Shown: positions 33,546-44,159 of the stretch, piece by piece
Position numbering within the stretch: position 1 is the first letter of the stretch
Layout: the number at the start of each line of letters is the position of its first letter
Origin: Carya illinoinensis
Lineage: Eukaryota > Streptophyta > Magnoliopsida > Fagales > Juglandaceae
DNA length: 64,000 bases
Assembly: GCF_018687715.1 (NCBI RefSeq)
Contig: NC_056765.1
Span: 28,862,254-28,926,253 of the forward strand
Direction: 5' to 3'
The notes under the pieces: generated by a model
Told to the model about the DNA's origin: nothing
Databases searched by the model: none
What the model saw: the letters and a program-made list of their open reading frames with translations, nothing else
Position numbers and translations under genes: made by a program

Positions 33546-36422
33546 TAATTGACTCAATTTAAAAATTGTTTTAGAATTACTCCCAAGTATAAGAGTTGTC
33601 AAGTAATAATAGGGAAGTCCCTAAGTCATTTTCTCAATGAACGATTAGTTTAAAATGCAAATTCATTCACTATCGAAATTAAAAGAAAATTATTAGTTAA
33701 GGCTATCTACGATGATATTCACAATGAGAATTAATTTTTTTTGTGGACATTATAAAAACATGCCCTCATTTCCTTTTTGTATGAGATGGTGAATGAATTC
33801 TAAAAATATGCAAGAAAAATGAGTAAACTAAAGTATTTACACGAGTGGAGATTAGAAAATATTTAGCTAGCATGTAATAATTTTCACTTTAATGTACCTT
33901 GACGCTACTTCAATCGCTTCCATACATTAAATAGATTCGTGAACGTGCATTGATTAAATTATGATTATCATCGCTTAAGAAGCTAAACCACATTCATCAA
34001 CGTCATCTAATCCAATATTTCCAAGCAATAAATTGAAGTTCACAAAGTTTATGTTCTAAGAGACATTTTATCAAACACCATGTATGTCAACCAAAAAGCC
34101 ACTATTTTCCATCCAATAGAGTTCAATCTAAACCAGAAAAAATTACACTACTTAGACTAATCAACTCCAATGAAGATAATCTAACATAAAGATACAAACA
34201 GCCCCAAGCAACCAACATGAACCAAGCAAGAGTGGCGTGAATATGAATGGAAATTACAGAAAAAAATTACATACGAATGAAAATGAATTCAACGTAATAG
34301 CTACTGGAAATGTTCGGCTGAACTGAAAATAAACTAAATGAGAACAAATTAATGTAGATGAAATGTAAATAAAAGCTTGAATCAAACACAAAGCAAGGGA
34401 AATGTAAAAACTGAAAACATGGAAAGGAAAGTGGGTTTCGGAGTCTCCAAAATTCTCCAGCAAAAACCAAGTGTTTTTTCTCCCCCTCTCTTGCGTTTTC
34501 TCCCATCTTTGATGTAATAAACGAGTTGCCTTTCCTATTGGCAGTAGTTGTATGTCCAAGAAGGGAAAGAAGCTCTACTACAGTAACGTCTCACGTGAAC
34601 TGCTATCCATTTGGTGCAAAGGATGTGGCTGGACGTGAACTGAGTTTGCTTTTGACGATGGAGGCCGTGGTCTTCAAGGTGATTTCTGTGATTTACTCTG
34701 CAATGCCTTTAGGAGAAGTAAGCATGCTTGTAGTGCTCTGCATATCCGTGATTTACTCTGCAGTTTTCCGTGATGTGCGTGTTATGCCTTTAGGAGAGAT
34801 GCAGGTGCTTGAAGATAAGCCTCATGTGCTTGCTTTTGGCGCAGAATTTTCGTGAGGGTGAACTTAAATCCATTGAATCAAAGTGGAAGTCTTCATGTGG
34901 TGATACAACTGTGGGGTTAACTTGGACCATTCCAGGGTTATGCTTTTAGGAGAAGAGTCAAGTGGGTCAAACGGGTCCAAGTGCATCCCAGCTTTATTGT
35001 AGACTCTGTGCCATGTGAGTTGCAACTTTTCCATGTGATTGGAATTAAAGCATCAGCTTGTAGAGTAAGTCCAAAGTGGTTTTTTTTCATGGGGTCCAAC
35101 TTCATTCCATGACGCAAGGATCGGCTCATCAGCTTGAAGAGCATATAATATTCTGGTGATAAAAAGTCAAAGCATGTGCACTTGAAGACAACACTTTTCC
35201 ATGTGAGTCCAAGTTGTTTTTCTATGTGATTGGTTAAATGTAATTTGAAGATAAGCATGGAGGCATGTACGTGTGAAGTGCTTTGGAATTTTGTCAAGCC
35301 TACTATGCTTTTAAATTTGCAAAGTTCCTTTGTTATGCTGCATTTTCAGTCACATGAATCCGTCAAACGTGTCTTCCGTGTGGAAATTTCTGCACAGCTC
35401 ACCTACACATGTGCACAATGATTAACTTCCTCAATTGCATGTAATAAATTAGAGATTAAGACCATAAAATTAGGTTGTTATCAATTGAGTTAGAATTTAT
35501 TTATTGAGGCCAAACCCATTCAATTACTAGTAAGAAAAGTGTAATTGACTCGAATTTAAGTGTAAAATAATCACAATATTATAGCTCAATCAGTAATGTC
35601 ATAAAAAAGAAAAAAAAGAAAAAGAAAGTAATGCCATCAAAAGGCTTAAGGACAAATAGACTAGTATCGAATAACCATGGTCTTCCCTCTATAATTCAAT
35701 CTTTGTTCTTCTCAATAGCAAAGGTGATGACAAAAGTATTCATAGAGATCTCCTTAAAAATGACAGACTTTCAACTTTTTATAACTTCAACATAGTAGAT
35801 AAAAGTACATTTCTTCCTATATGTCATTCCATACATACCTTGCCAATCAAACGTCTCACCTCCTTATCTCCCAGACCAATTGCCCTATCAAATTGAACCT
35901 ATTCCCACCTTTTCATCATCATGAAGATTTAGATTTTGCTAGTCCTCGCTCAATTCATCCATAGCAGAATCATGGTACTCATATACACTATTTAGAGCAA
36001 ACAAAACCAGACAAAACCACCCCATCCACCAAAAAGAAAGGAGACTTTGACATTTTTCCTCATACGTTCAAAGAGTGGTAGAAAAGAGACTTCCTTTAGA
36101 ACGAACGGAGTTTGCTAGTTGGATGGGCAGCTTTTTAACTCCCAGTTTACATTTCTCGTGTGTTATCAGTTCTCTATTTGAATAGTTTAGATATTGAATT
36201 TAACCAACATCACTACCCAATTATATATAACTAATAATTATTTTCCTTTGCATTGCATGGCACATGACTAATATTTTTAAAGGGATGCTTAGAGAATGAG
36301 ATGAGATAGAAAATCTATAAATAGTAGTAAAATGATTTGATTTAAAATATCTTATTGAGTTTTAAAAAATGAGAGAGAGTGAGGTGAATAAAAATATTAT
36401 AAAATTAAAATATTGTTTAATA
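33546..36422. other. Non-coding stretch without a supported gene
   Basis: AT-rich with scattered short frames that I do not recognise. At 34686-34803 a segment with GTGATTTACTCTGCA and ATGCCTTTAGGAGA is duplicated imperfectly. A string of TTCCATGTGA/GTCCAA-like words recurs between 34900 and 35260. At 36282-36420 there is GAGATGAGATAG...AAAATATTGTTTAATATAAT, a decayed piece of the MITE family found whole at 37662-37860. Confidence 0.4.
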
Positions 36423-36434
36423 TAATTTTTAATA

Positions 36435-37019
36435 GGCCTGCACAGTAGTCTGCCCGAATTGAATTTGGGTCCGACCCGACCCAACTCGCAGGAAGAATCA
36501 TGCCAACGCAATCTAGCCCAACCCGTAAATTTCGGATCGGGTCAAACCCGTTCTTTTTAATCCTTCACCGTTTGTGGACGCGGCAGACCCAAAGAACCTT
36601 TCTGATCTTATTGTTGCTTTCGTTCTTTCTTTCATTGGCTTTCTTGCTAGCTATCTTTTCAGTCTTCATATCTTTCTTTGATATCAATCTACACTAAAAC
36701 ACCTAAGGCACCACAATCATAAGGGAAAAGGAAAACAAGAACAAAAAAAAAGAGGGTAAAATAGAGGTTTAGAGTAAAAAACTAAAAAAAAAAAAGGAAT
36801 TGCCAAGTACAAAGGAGAAGAGTTCGTGCACCGGAGGAAACTCTACCAAGCCTTCGTCCAATGCAATAAGGAATCCAAGAGTTCTATCTATATAGCCATC
36901 CAAAATTTTGATCCCTTCCTTTTGCACTGCATCGCACAGTTGCACCTGGAACTGGGGAAACAACTATAATGGCATCGACGAGAGAAAAAGAAGGTTGTTT
37001 TCATCGGGAAGAGTTCCCT

Positions 37020-37074
<55 letters not shown>

Positions 37075-37398
37075 GTGCAGTGCTATGCAACTCTTGTGAG
37101 CCATCTTTCTATTATTTCTTTTGGATGAAAAAAGATCTTTAATGGTGGAGAATCCATTAAAAAGCTAAAGAGGAGAAACCCAAATAGTGGGCAGTGGTAT
37201 CGATGAAGAAGAAGAAGAGGAAGAACGACGGCTAAAGCGTGAGGAGAAAGAAAACCGTATAGTCGGGTGATCGGTTTCGATTGACTTTGTGAGTTGTCGA
37301 GCCCGATCCATTGTCTAAACCGATCAATTCAAATTTTTTCGGATGGGCCCAATTGGATCTTTCGGTTTGATAGGATTCAGGGCCTTTTTGCATAAACC
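36435..37398. mobile_element. Inserted element of about 960 bp flanked by a 12-bp direct repeat
   Basis: TAATTTTTAATA occurs immediately before (36423-36434) and after (37399-37410). The AT-rich sequence on either side reads as parts of one older repeat. The left end is GGCCTGCACAGTAGTCTG, with GGGTCCGACCCGACCC inside. The right side carries GATGGGCCCAATTGG and ends AGGGCCTTTTTGCATAAACC. Both ends share AGGCC(C)TG-like words in inverted orientation. A CT microsatellite lies inside at 37022-37072. No transposase. A non-autonomous DNA transposon is the best guess; the AT-rich duplication could be chance. Confidence 0.4.
37022..37072. repeat. (CT)n microsatellite
   Basis: An uninterrupted CT run of about 50 bases inside the inserted element at 36435-37398. 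Confidence 0.9.
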
Positions 37399-37661
37399 TA
37401 ATTTTTAATATAATTTTTGTTTAGAAATTTGAAAATGTAATATTATGTTTTGTGTTTTGCTTGGATGTTTGGAAAAGTAGTAATGATTAAATGAGAAAAT
37501 TGAAAATTGATAAGTGTTTGTATTTTAGTGATATTTGTGAATAAATTTATGAGAAATTATAAGATGTGATGCGTTTGCCAAACAACCATTGAGTTTATCA
37601 ACAACTGTTGCATTATGCAACTATTGCCTATCAAATCAAAATTTTGGTAAAAACAATTAAG

Positions 37662-37860
37662 GTGCTATTTAAATTGTGAGTTGAGATGAAAGTTAAATTG
37701 AAAATTGAATAAAATATTGTTAAAATATTATTTTTTAATATTATTACTTTTTTTAGAATTGAAAAAGTTGAATTGTTTATTATATTTTGTATGAAAATTT
37801 GAAAAAATTATATTGATGAGATGAGATGAAATAGAATACTTTCACTATCTAAACGGGCAC
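37662..37860. repeat. MITE with GTGAGTTGAGATGA core
   Basis: The left end GTGCTATTTAAATTGTGAGT and the reverse-complemented right end GTGCCCGTTTAGATAGTGAA form imperfect inverted repeats. The interior (TTGAATAAAATATTGTTAAA, GAAAAAGTTGAATTG) is a sequence I recognise as very frequent in walnut-family genomes. About 200 bp, no ORF. Decayed relatives lie at 36282-36420 and 39190-39400. Confidence 0.7.
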
Positions 37861-37894
37861 TCTAGTGGTATTAGTGGAATTTAATATAATGGAA

Positions 37895-38357
37895 CGAGTA
37901 ATACTAAATATACTCATGAGTTGTGTAAACGTCGTATACTTATATTAAAAAAGAGTGAGATCCACTATTAAAAATATATTTGTAATCATAGAGTACGCAA
38001 ACGTCGCGCAATTATTTAAAAAAAAAGTGAGTAAATATAACATCTACATGAAAAAAATTAAATTTTTAATAATATACCCTAATCTTTTTCAAAAGGGAAA
38101 TGATATTGCAGTTATGAATTGTACAAACGCCACACACTCCTCTTGAAAAGTTAAGTAAATATGAGCTCACATGAAAGAATTTAATTTTTTTTTAATATTG
38201 AACTCCACTTTTTTCTAAAAAAAGTGCGCAACACTTACATAATCCTAGGACTGTATTTAGCATTACTCATGTTTTAATGGTGGAGCCTAATTTTTTTTTC
38301 AAAAGGAGTAAGCGCCATTTAAACAATCCATGACATGACTGTAACTAGTATTACTCA
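37895..38357. repeat. Composite of two or three GCAGTCGT-family MITEs
   Basis: Characteristic words recur: GTAAACGTCG, GCAAACGTCGCGCAA, GTACAAACGCCACACACTCC and GTGCGCAACACTTACATAA, with GATATTGCAGTTATGAATTG near 38101 and ACTGTA...AGCATTACTCAT near 38250. The order implies copies inserted next to or into one another. See the simple copies at 9967-10139 and 51267-51439. Confidence 0.6.
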
Positions 38358-41300
38358 ATCTAACATATCTCAATTTTCACATCAATTGATAAATTTATTT
38401 TTATAAAATCTTTTTCTAATTTAACACATCCCCAAAATTATTAATAGTTTATTTTTTTTTAACAAAAACAGAATGAGAACAAGTTTACAAGTTCAAAGTA
38501 AATTTTTATTTTTTAAGTTTTGTTGGGTTTGAAACTGGTCGTTCTGGTGCCGAATTTGATAGAAAGATAAATCTTTAAAAAAAGTTTGCACGGTTTTTTT
38601 TTTTTAAATAAATTCTATCATAAAAAATTTATATAAAAAAATATTTTTAATTAATAAGACCGTTTATTTTATAAAAAAAAATAATAGTTATAGTCGTAAA
38701 TACACAATCGTTGTATAATCATTTTGAAAAAAATAAAAAAATATGAAATTCACATAAAAAAATTAATTTTTTAATAATAAATTACACTTTTTTAAAGAAA
38801 AATTTTATACATCATACTATCATCCCACTAAATATGATGTGACATATTTATTACCTTTAAATGATCATTTATTATATATTTTTTTATCATCTAATAATAA
38901 TAAATGAGCTATATTTTATTTAATAAAATAAAAATATTATATATAATATTATCTTCTTTTTAAAATAACTGCATAACTATTTATATTATAATTATATATA
39001 TCATTACTTTGGATAAAATATCTACCCGAAAGTTATGTACTTAAAGACAATCTACCTAGAATTATGGTAGAACAGCGGTGCAATGCAGACGTCTTTCCTA
39101 CTCTCGCAGTTTGGGCTCCACTACATGCTACTACCCGCCATTATTCAAACAAAACGACGATACCAACAACAGCTGCTGAACAATTATTATAATAATATAA
39201 TAATACAACTTAATTTAGAAGAATTGATTTTAATTCATCTTATTTTATTATTATAATTTTTTTAAATTCACACATAAAATATAATAAAATAATTTAATCT
39301 TTTAAATATTAAAATAATAATAATATTTTAATAATATTTTATTTAACTTTCATTTTAATTCATTTTATTTTAACGTGTTATTCAAATCTCATTTTAATAT
39401 TATTCTGCAGTTTCTACAACTTTAATTCTTTTATTCTGATTTTTTATTTTTATTTTTTTTTTAAGTTTAAAGCAAACAAAGTAAAATACTCATACACAAA
39501 CTATCTAAATGAAGTAAAAATACTAAAAGTTTTTATTTATTTGAGAATATACCATTGTCTGGTATATTTGATTTAAAAATTTAAGTTTATAAATTATTTT
39601 TATAAGTCACATTTTATCACATCTGCAATACAGAATGTGTATTATTAATAATATGAGAAATGCTATTCTAAAGATTCTACACTATATACTATTTACATGA
39701 CATAATTTTATTTTATAATATTCAAATTTTGAAAAGAGAGATGCTACTCATATTCCTAAACCACCACTTTACATATTTTAATTTAATTTAATTTTTTTTG
39801 TTAAACTAAATGAATTATTTTATTCATCATCTATACACTATATATTTATTATAAGAAAAATGAAAAAAGAAATGTTATATGTGGTATGTAAGGATGGTAT
39901 ATATAATTATTCTATTAAAAAAAATCAAATTATGGTATGTGGATGGGTGTGTAGTGTAAAAGTCTTATAATAGAGTTATTTTAATAATATAAGAATTATT
40001 TCATAATTAAATTAGTGTATAGAGTAGACCGTTCACATAAATTTTTTTTTTTTAAATTTCTATTTTAAATCAAGCCTATAAACCTATTTTTTATTGAATT
40101 GAATTGAACATAGAGTAGCGCTCCCAGCCGGACGGGTGCCATTTTTGTTTTCCCACCAACCAATCAAAAATAGCCACGTAGGCATCTGACCAAATTTAGA
40201 GTTGGACCTGCATACATATGAGCCTCCTCTCATTCTTTGTCTCCCTCTCCCTTCGAATCTACAAACGTTGGCCCGAAACATTTCTTTCCCTCTCCCTCTG
40301 AATCGATGAATGGACGCCCCAAAAAGAGATTAGATTCCAAACACGATCTAGCTGAATTGACTAACGAACGCCCTAAACAGAAAAACAAAAACAGATCCCA
40401 CCCCTCCCTCTGAAGCTCAAACCCCTCCCCGCTACTCGGTAAAATTTTATCCCAATAAAGATCAAAATCGCACTCCTCAAAGAATCAAAACCTCACATCC
40501 AGACGATAGGTTTTTGAGAAAAATTTGAACTTTAGAATAAAACTCTGCACAACAAAATGCATAATTGTTCTTCCCCAAAACTACCAAAATAGAGAATAAA
40601 AAATATAGCATGTAGTACATGTATGTCGAAGAGATGAAGGATACTTAACTATATTATTTAAAATAAACGGAAACAAAATATTTATTACACAGCAAGGGAA
40701 GAAATGGAGTTGGATGTGGACGTTGCAAGGGAGGAAACAGCAAGTTGTACACGGAATGTGGACGCTGCAATTACAGTAGGTGCGACGGCGGTACCTTGAG
40801 GCTTGGATGGAAAAAACAAAGATCTGCAGATGGAGATGAGAGTGCTCTGAATCTACAGATGAAGGGACTAGTTTTTTCATGAGAGAAATATCTCAAGCAT
40901 ATACAGAGAATACAAAAAGATGGGCTACGGGATTCCAGTCGAAGAAGTGCATCGCAGAAGAGATAGGCTATGGGGCTGGAAGAGAAAAGAGGGGTTTACC
41001 TGGTTCACGCCGGTCGGGCTGCAAATCCCACAAAAATAGCCATCCATTCATCTTAAGCCACGTAAGAAAAAACACTAAGAAAAATACACTTCACCATATA
41101 GAATCAATTTGTATGCTAACCCGTTTCTCATTTGCCTTCTTGCCTTCTCTTCCTCGCTGCTATCTGTGCACTGCCCTCAGTCCGATGCCGATGCCTACTC
41201 AACCATCTCAGTTCGATGCCGACTGGAATTTTACCCTCTGCACTGTATTTGCATCCTCTGCCCTCTTGCCTAGATTGAAAATATCTTCTACGGCATTATG

Positions 41301-42200
41301 CTTCTGACCAAAAAAGTGAAACAAAACAAAGCACATATTCACAACCAACAAAAGTAATTAAACTACAGAATTATCATCACCACCAATACATTCCTGCAAC
41401 TAAAGTAAAGTATCTAGACAATAAAATTCTATAACAGCAGCCATTACTCCCTAACCTCAGCACAGTCGTTATTTTAATTTTATTTATTAAAATCACCAAT
41501 CTTAATCGTAGACTCCTCCTGAATATTCTCATGTACTACTAAACATTGTGGGAATGTTTAGAAAGAAAAACCATTGACCCCACATGTCCATAAAATAGAA
41601 AGAAATTTTTTTTTTGGATCTCGAGTAATTGGTTTTCGGCTGCCAAAAGTAAGCCAGATGAACAACTATTGACCGACCGGCCTTGTAAAACACAAATTGG
41701 AGAAATCGCGAAGAGAGATGGGTCGCGAAGAGAGATGGGTTGAACGAAGTTCTGATTTTGAAATTGCGAAGAGAGATGGGTTGAACGAAGTTCTAATTTC
41801 TGAAGCCCCAAATCCATTTCTGATGTAGTGCTGGTCCAGGATAAGTGTGGTGGAAGTCTTAGGTATTGGTATGTGATTGGCAGGCTGTTATTTGACTAAA
41901 CCAGCCCAATCGATCCTAAGGAATTCTCTTACCTGGATCCAATCCCATTGTAATTTCTATAAGCTCCTGATGTGTTTATTTTTCGCTTGTGGGTGTAAAA
42001 AAGAAAATAACACCTGACCGGTTTAAAGGTTTTTTCTTGAACATATAGTCATTTTTACTTACTATTTTATATATTTTATTAATATAATTAATTTTAAATT
42101 AATAATTGATTATAAATTAAAAAGATTAATATAATTAATTATTTCAATAGAGTGTATAAAAGGACGTAAAAATAATTATTCATACATTACTCATTTTCTT
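38358..42200. other. AT-rich intergenic stretch without a supported gene
   Basis: The part to about 40080 is extremely AT-rich, with relics of the two MITE families (for example near 38690-38800 and 39190-39400). From 40090 to 42000 composition is more even, with short frames (such as 40879-41307 plus) that I cannot tie to a family. At 41708-41800 a 42-bp unit (GCGAAGAGAGATGGGTTGAA, then CGAAGTTCT) is repeated about 2.4 times. Confidence 0.4.
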
Positions 42201-42352
42201 TATCTGTTTAATTGGGATTTGATTTGGACTGGAGCTTGACTACAGACAACTCAGTCTCTTCCGTGGCACTCTTTCCCTGTCAACCATTGTATGCATTCAG
42301 CATCCGGGGCAAAAGCCAAAAAGTAGGCGAAAAGCAGAAGCGGACAGAGAGA

Positions 42353-42360
42353 TATATAAA
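42353..42360 (+). promoter_or_regulatory. Candidate TATA box of the PH-RhoGAP gene
   Basis: TATATAAA lies about 30 bases upstream of a CT-rich stretch (about 42385-42400, CTGCTCTTTCCCTCCTCC) suitable as a start site, and about 400 bases before the main ATG. Sequence composition shifts here from AT-rich transposon debris to genic DNA. Position and motif only; no direct evidence of use. Confidence 0.35.
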
Positions 42361-42649
42361 ACTAGTATTAATCGGCTACAACTGCTCTTTCCCTCCTCCA
42401 CCTAATAACCCCACTCGCTAAATTATTGCAAGATAAATGACACAAAAATTCTAGAAAAAATTGCCTGGAAGATTGTTACTTTTACTGTAAGAGTGTGTGT
42501 GATTCGGTTGGTGCATTTACTTTACGTTTCTCCGATCAAAGTCCGAGTCTTGGGAGCTCTTTTAACTCGCTCTGCGTGTCAGATCCCGCCGGTTAGTTTC
42601 CGCACCATTCGACGCCCCCGATCTGGGTGTTACATTCGTGCTTGACGCA

Positions 42650-42751
42650 ATGGGGGGGCTCTCGACGGTTCTTTTTGTGGAAATGGTGACGATTTCGGCC
42701 GTGATTTTGATTGGGTTGAGCACCATTTCGATGTCGTATGTGCGGAACTAA
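42650..42751 (+). CDS. 33-codon hydrophobic upstream ORF in the RhoGAP 5' leader
   Basis: ATG GGG GGG CTC opens a frame of 33 codons ending in TAA at 42749-42751, nine nucleotides before the main ATG at 42761. The peptide starts MGGLSTVLFVE, has a hydrophobic centre (VTISAVILIGLSTIS) and ends MSYVRN. It could span a membrane once. It has even, codon-like base use, unlike the surrounding leader. A uORF this close would force reinitiation or leaky scanning for the RhoGAP. Whether the peptide is conserved or made is unknown; I do not recognise it. Confidence 0.45.
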   Translation: MGGLSTVLFVEMVTISAVILIGLSTISMSYVRN

Positions 42752-42760
42752 TTGGTGCAA

Positions 42761-42790
42761 ATGTCGACTCTTTCTACAGCTTCAAACAAG
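42761..42790 (+). CDS. First coding exon of a PH-domain Rho GTPase-activating protein
   Basis: ATG TCG ACT CTT encodes MSTLSTASNK and ends at AAG/GTATGG in phase 0, so it joins VFKSGPLFISS of the next exon. Plant PHGAP proteins begin with a short MS-rich tail ending in SNT before VFKSG, so this exon fits in length and in its last residues (ASNK). The first intron, 42791-56320 (13.5 kb), is long because it holds the LINEs at 43.1-51.2, 51.6-55.0 and 55.5-56.2 kb. The start choice rests on splice phase and family fit; no transcript is available. Confidence 0.65.
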
Positions 42791-44144
42791 GTATGGATCC
42801 CCTTGTTTTGATTAGTTACCGGTCTGAAGTTATGGTAATCAGAAATTTATAGTAGTCGGTCCACTTTCCTCATAGTGCATTTACTTGAATCGACCTTCTT
42901 CTGTGACTGTGAGAAAAGAAGAAACTAAAGTAATCCAAGTACGAATGTTGTGCTAAGAAAGGAAAAAGGTTCGAATCTTCTGACTAGTATTAGATGAATT
43001 TCGTTTTGGTCATTTATTGTGGACAGCCGAACAGAATTCAATTACTTTTACTTTGTTCGATTTTCTTACACTGTTTACTTGATATTTTTGTGGACAAGCA
43101 TTGCTATAGGTTCTTATTTATTTATTTATTTTTGAAGTAAAACCGTTGCCATTCATATAGAACCAGTAACAACAAAGTCAATATCAAACAATAATCAAGC
43201 ATAACCTGAATAAATTCTGGACATTGATGCCACCACTAAATAGTATCATCCACACTACGAACATGCCTTGCAAGTACATAAGCTGCTTCATTTCCTTGGC
43301 GCCCAACATGAGCTACTTCATATACTGCATATCTCGATAGGAGACGTTTAATCTCAAATATCAGATTCCCTTGCCTTGAAAAGTTTGGCTCATGTGAACC
43401 AATGGCCTCAATAATTGTCCATGAATCCCCTTCTAGTAATAAACTTGAGAAACCCAAATTAGATATAATTTGAAGACCCCATGAGGCAGCCAAAGCTTCA
43501 ATATCATCTACTGCATACAACCCAATTTCCTTCCTACTCAAAGCAAATAGAACATCACCTTTTTCATCCTTCAAAATAGCCCCAATACCAGCACAGTCAA
43601 GAGATTGAAACAGAGCACCATCAAAGTTAAGCTTTACCATACCTGGAGTAGGAGGCTTCCAAGACAGGACAATCTCTTTCCATAGCACCAACTGAGATTG
43701 TTTAACAGTAATATAACTCTCAACATATGCTAAACAATCATCAACAACTTCTTGCAACACGCAAGAAGAATCCTGAAATAACTTTAAATTTCTATACTTC
43801 CAAACTCCCCAAGAAATAGATATAAATATTGGAACTAAAGTCACATCAAATTGCATTAATTCCCAAACCATCTCCATAACAAGCATCAGACTTCAAACAA
43901 GATAAAACCGGTGGACAGCGAACAGACAGTACCTTTTGTACATCTGGACAGCCACAAAAAACATGATAGCAATCCTCATCAACCAATTGACAAAGAGGAC
44001 AACCTGCAGTTGACTGAACATTGCGCTTCATTAAATTCATTTTAGTAGGAAGATTATCCTTACAAGCTCGCCATCCAAAATTTTTAACCTTATTTGGTAA
44101 ATTCATATTCCAAAATTGACACCAAAATTAGGAAGTGCCATGTG

Positions 44145-44159
44145 AATGAGAACTTCCAG
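44145..44159. repeat. Left target-site duplication of the 5.6 kb LINE
   Basis: AATGAGAACTTCCAG, identical to 49729-49743. Removing the LINE and one copy restores the host LINE's reading: VGAG-SSHSHGTS continues into the zinc-finger region. Confidence 0.9.

Noticed and set aside
34254..34559. Minus-strand frame with hydrophobic Phe/Leu/Ile stretches
   Set aside because: Two overlapping frames are open in the same AT-rich DNA and neither has a family resemblance. The hydrophobicity comes from T-rich composition.
40879..41307. Plus-strand 142-codon frame
   Set aside because: Cys/Ser-rich with no domain, no host-like codon bias that I can see and no supporting splice sites. Treated as chance.
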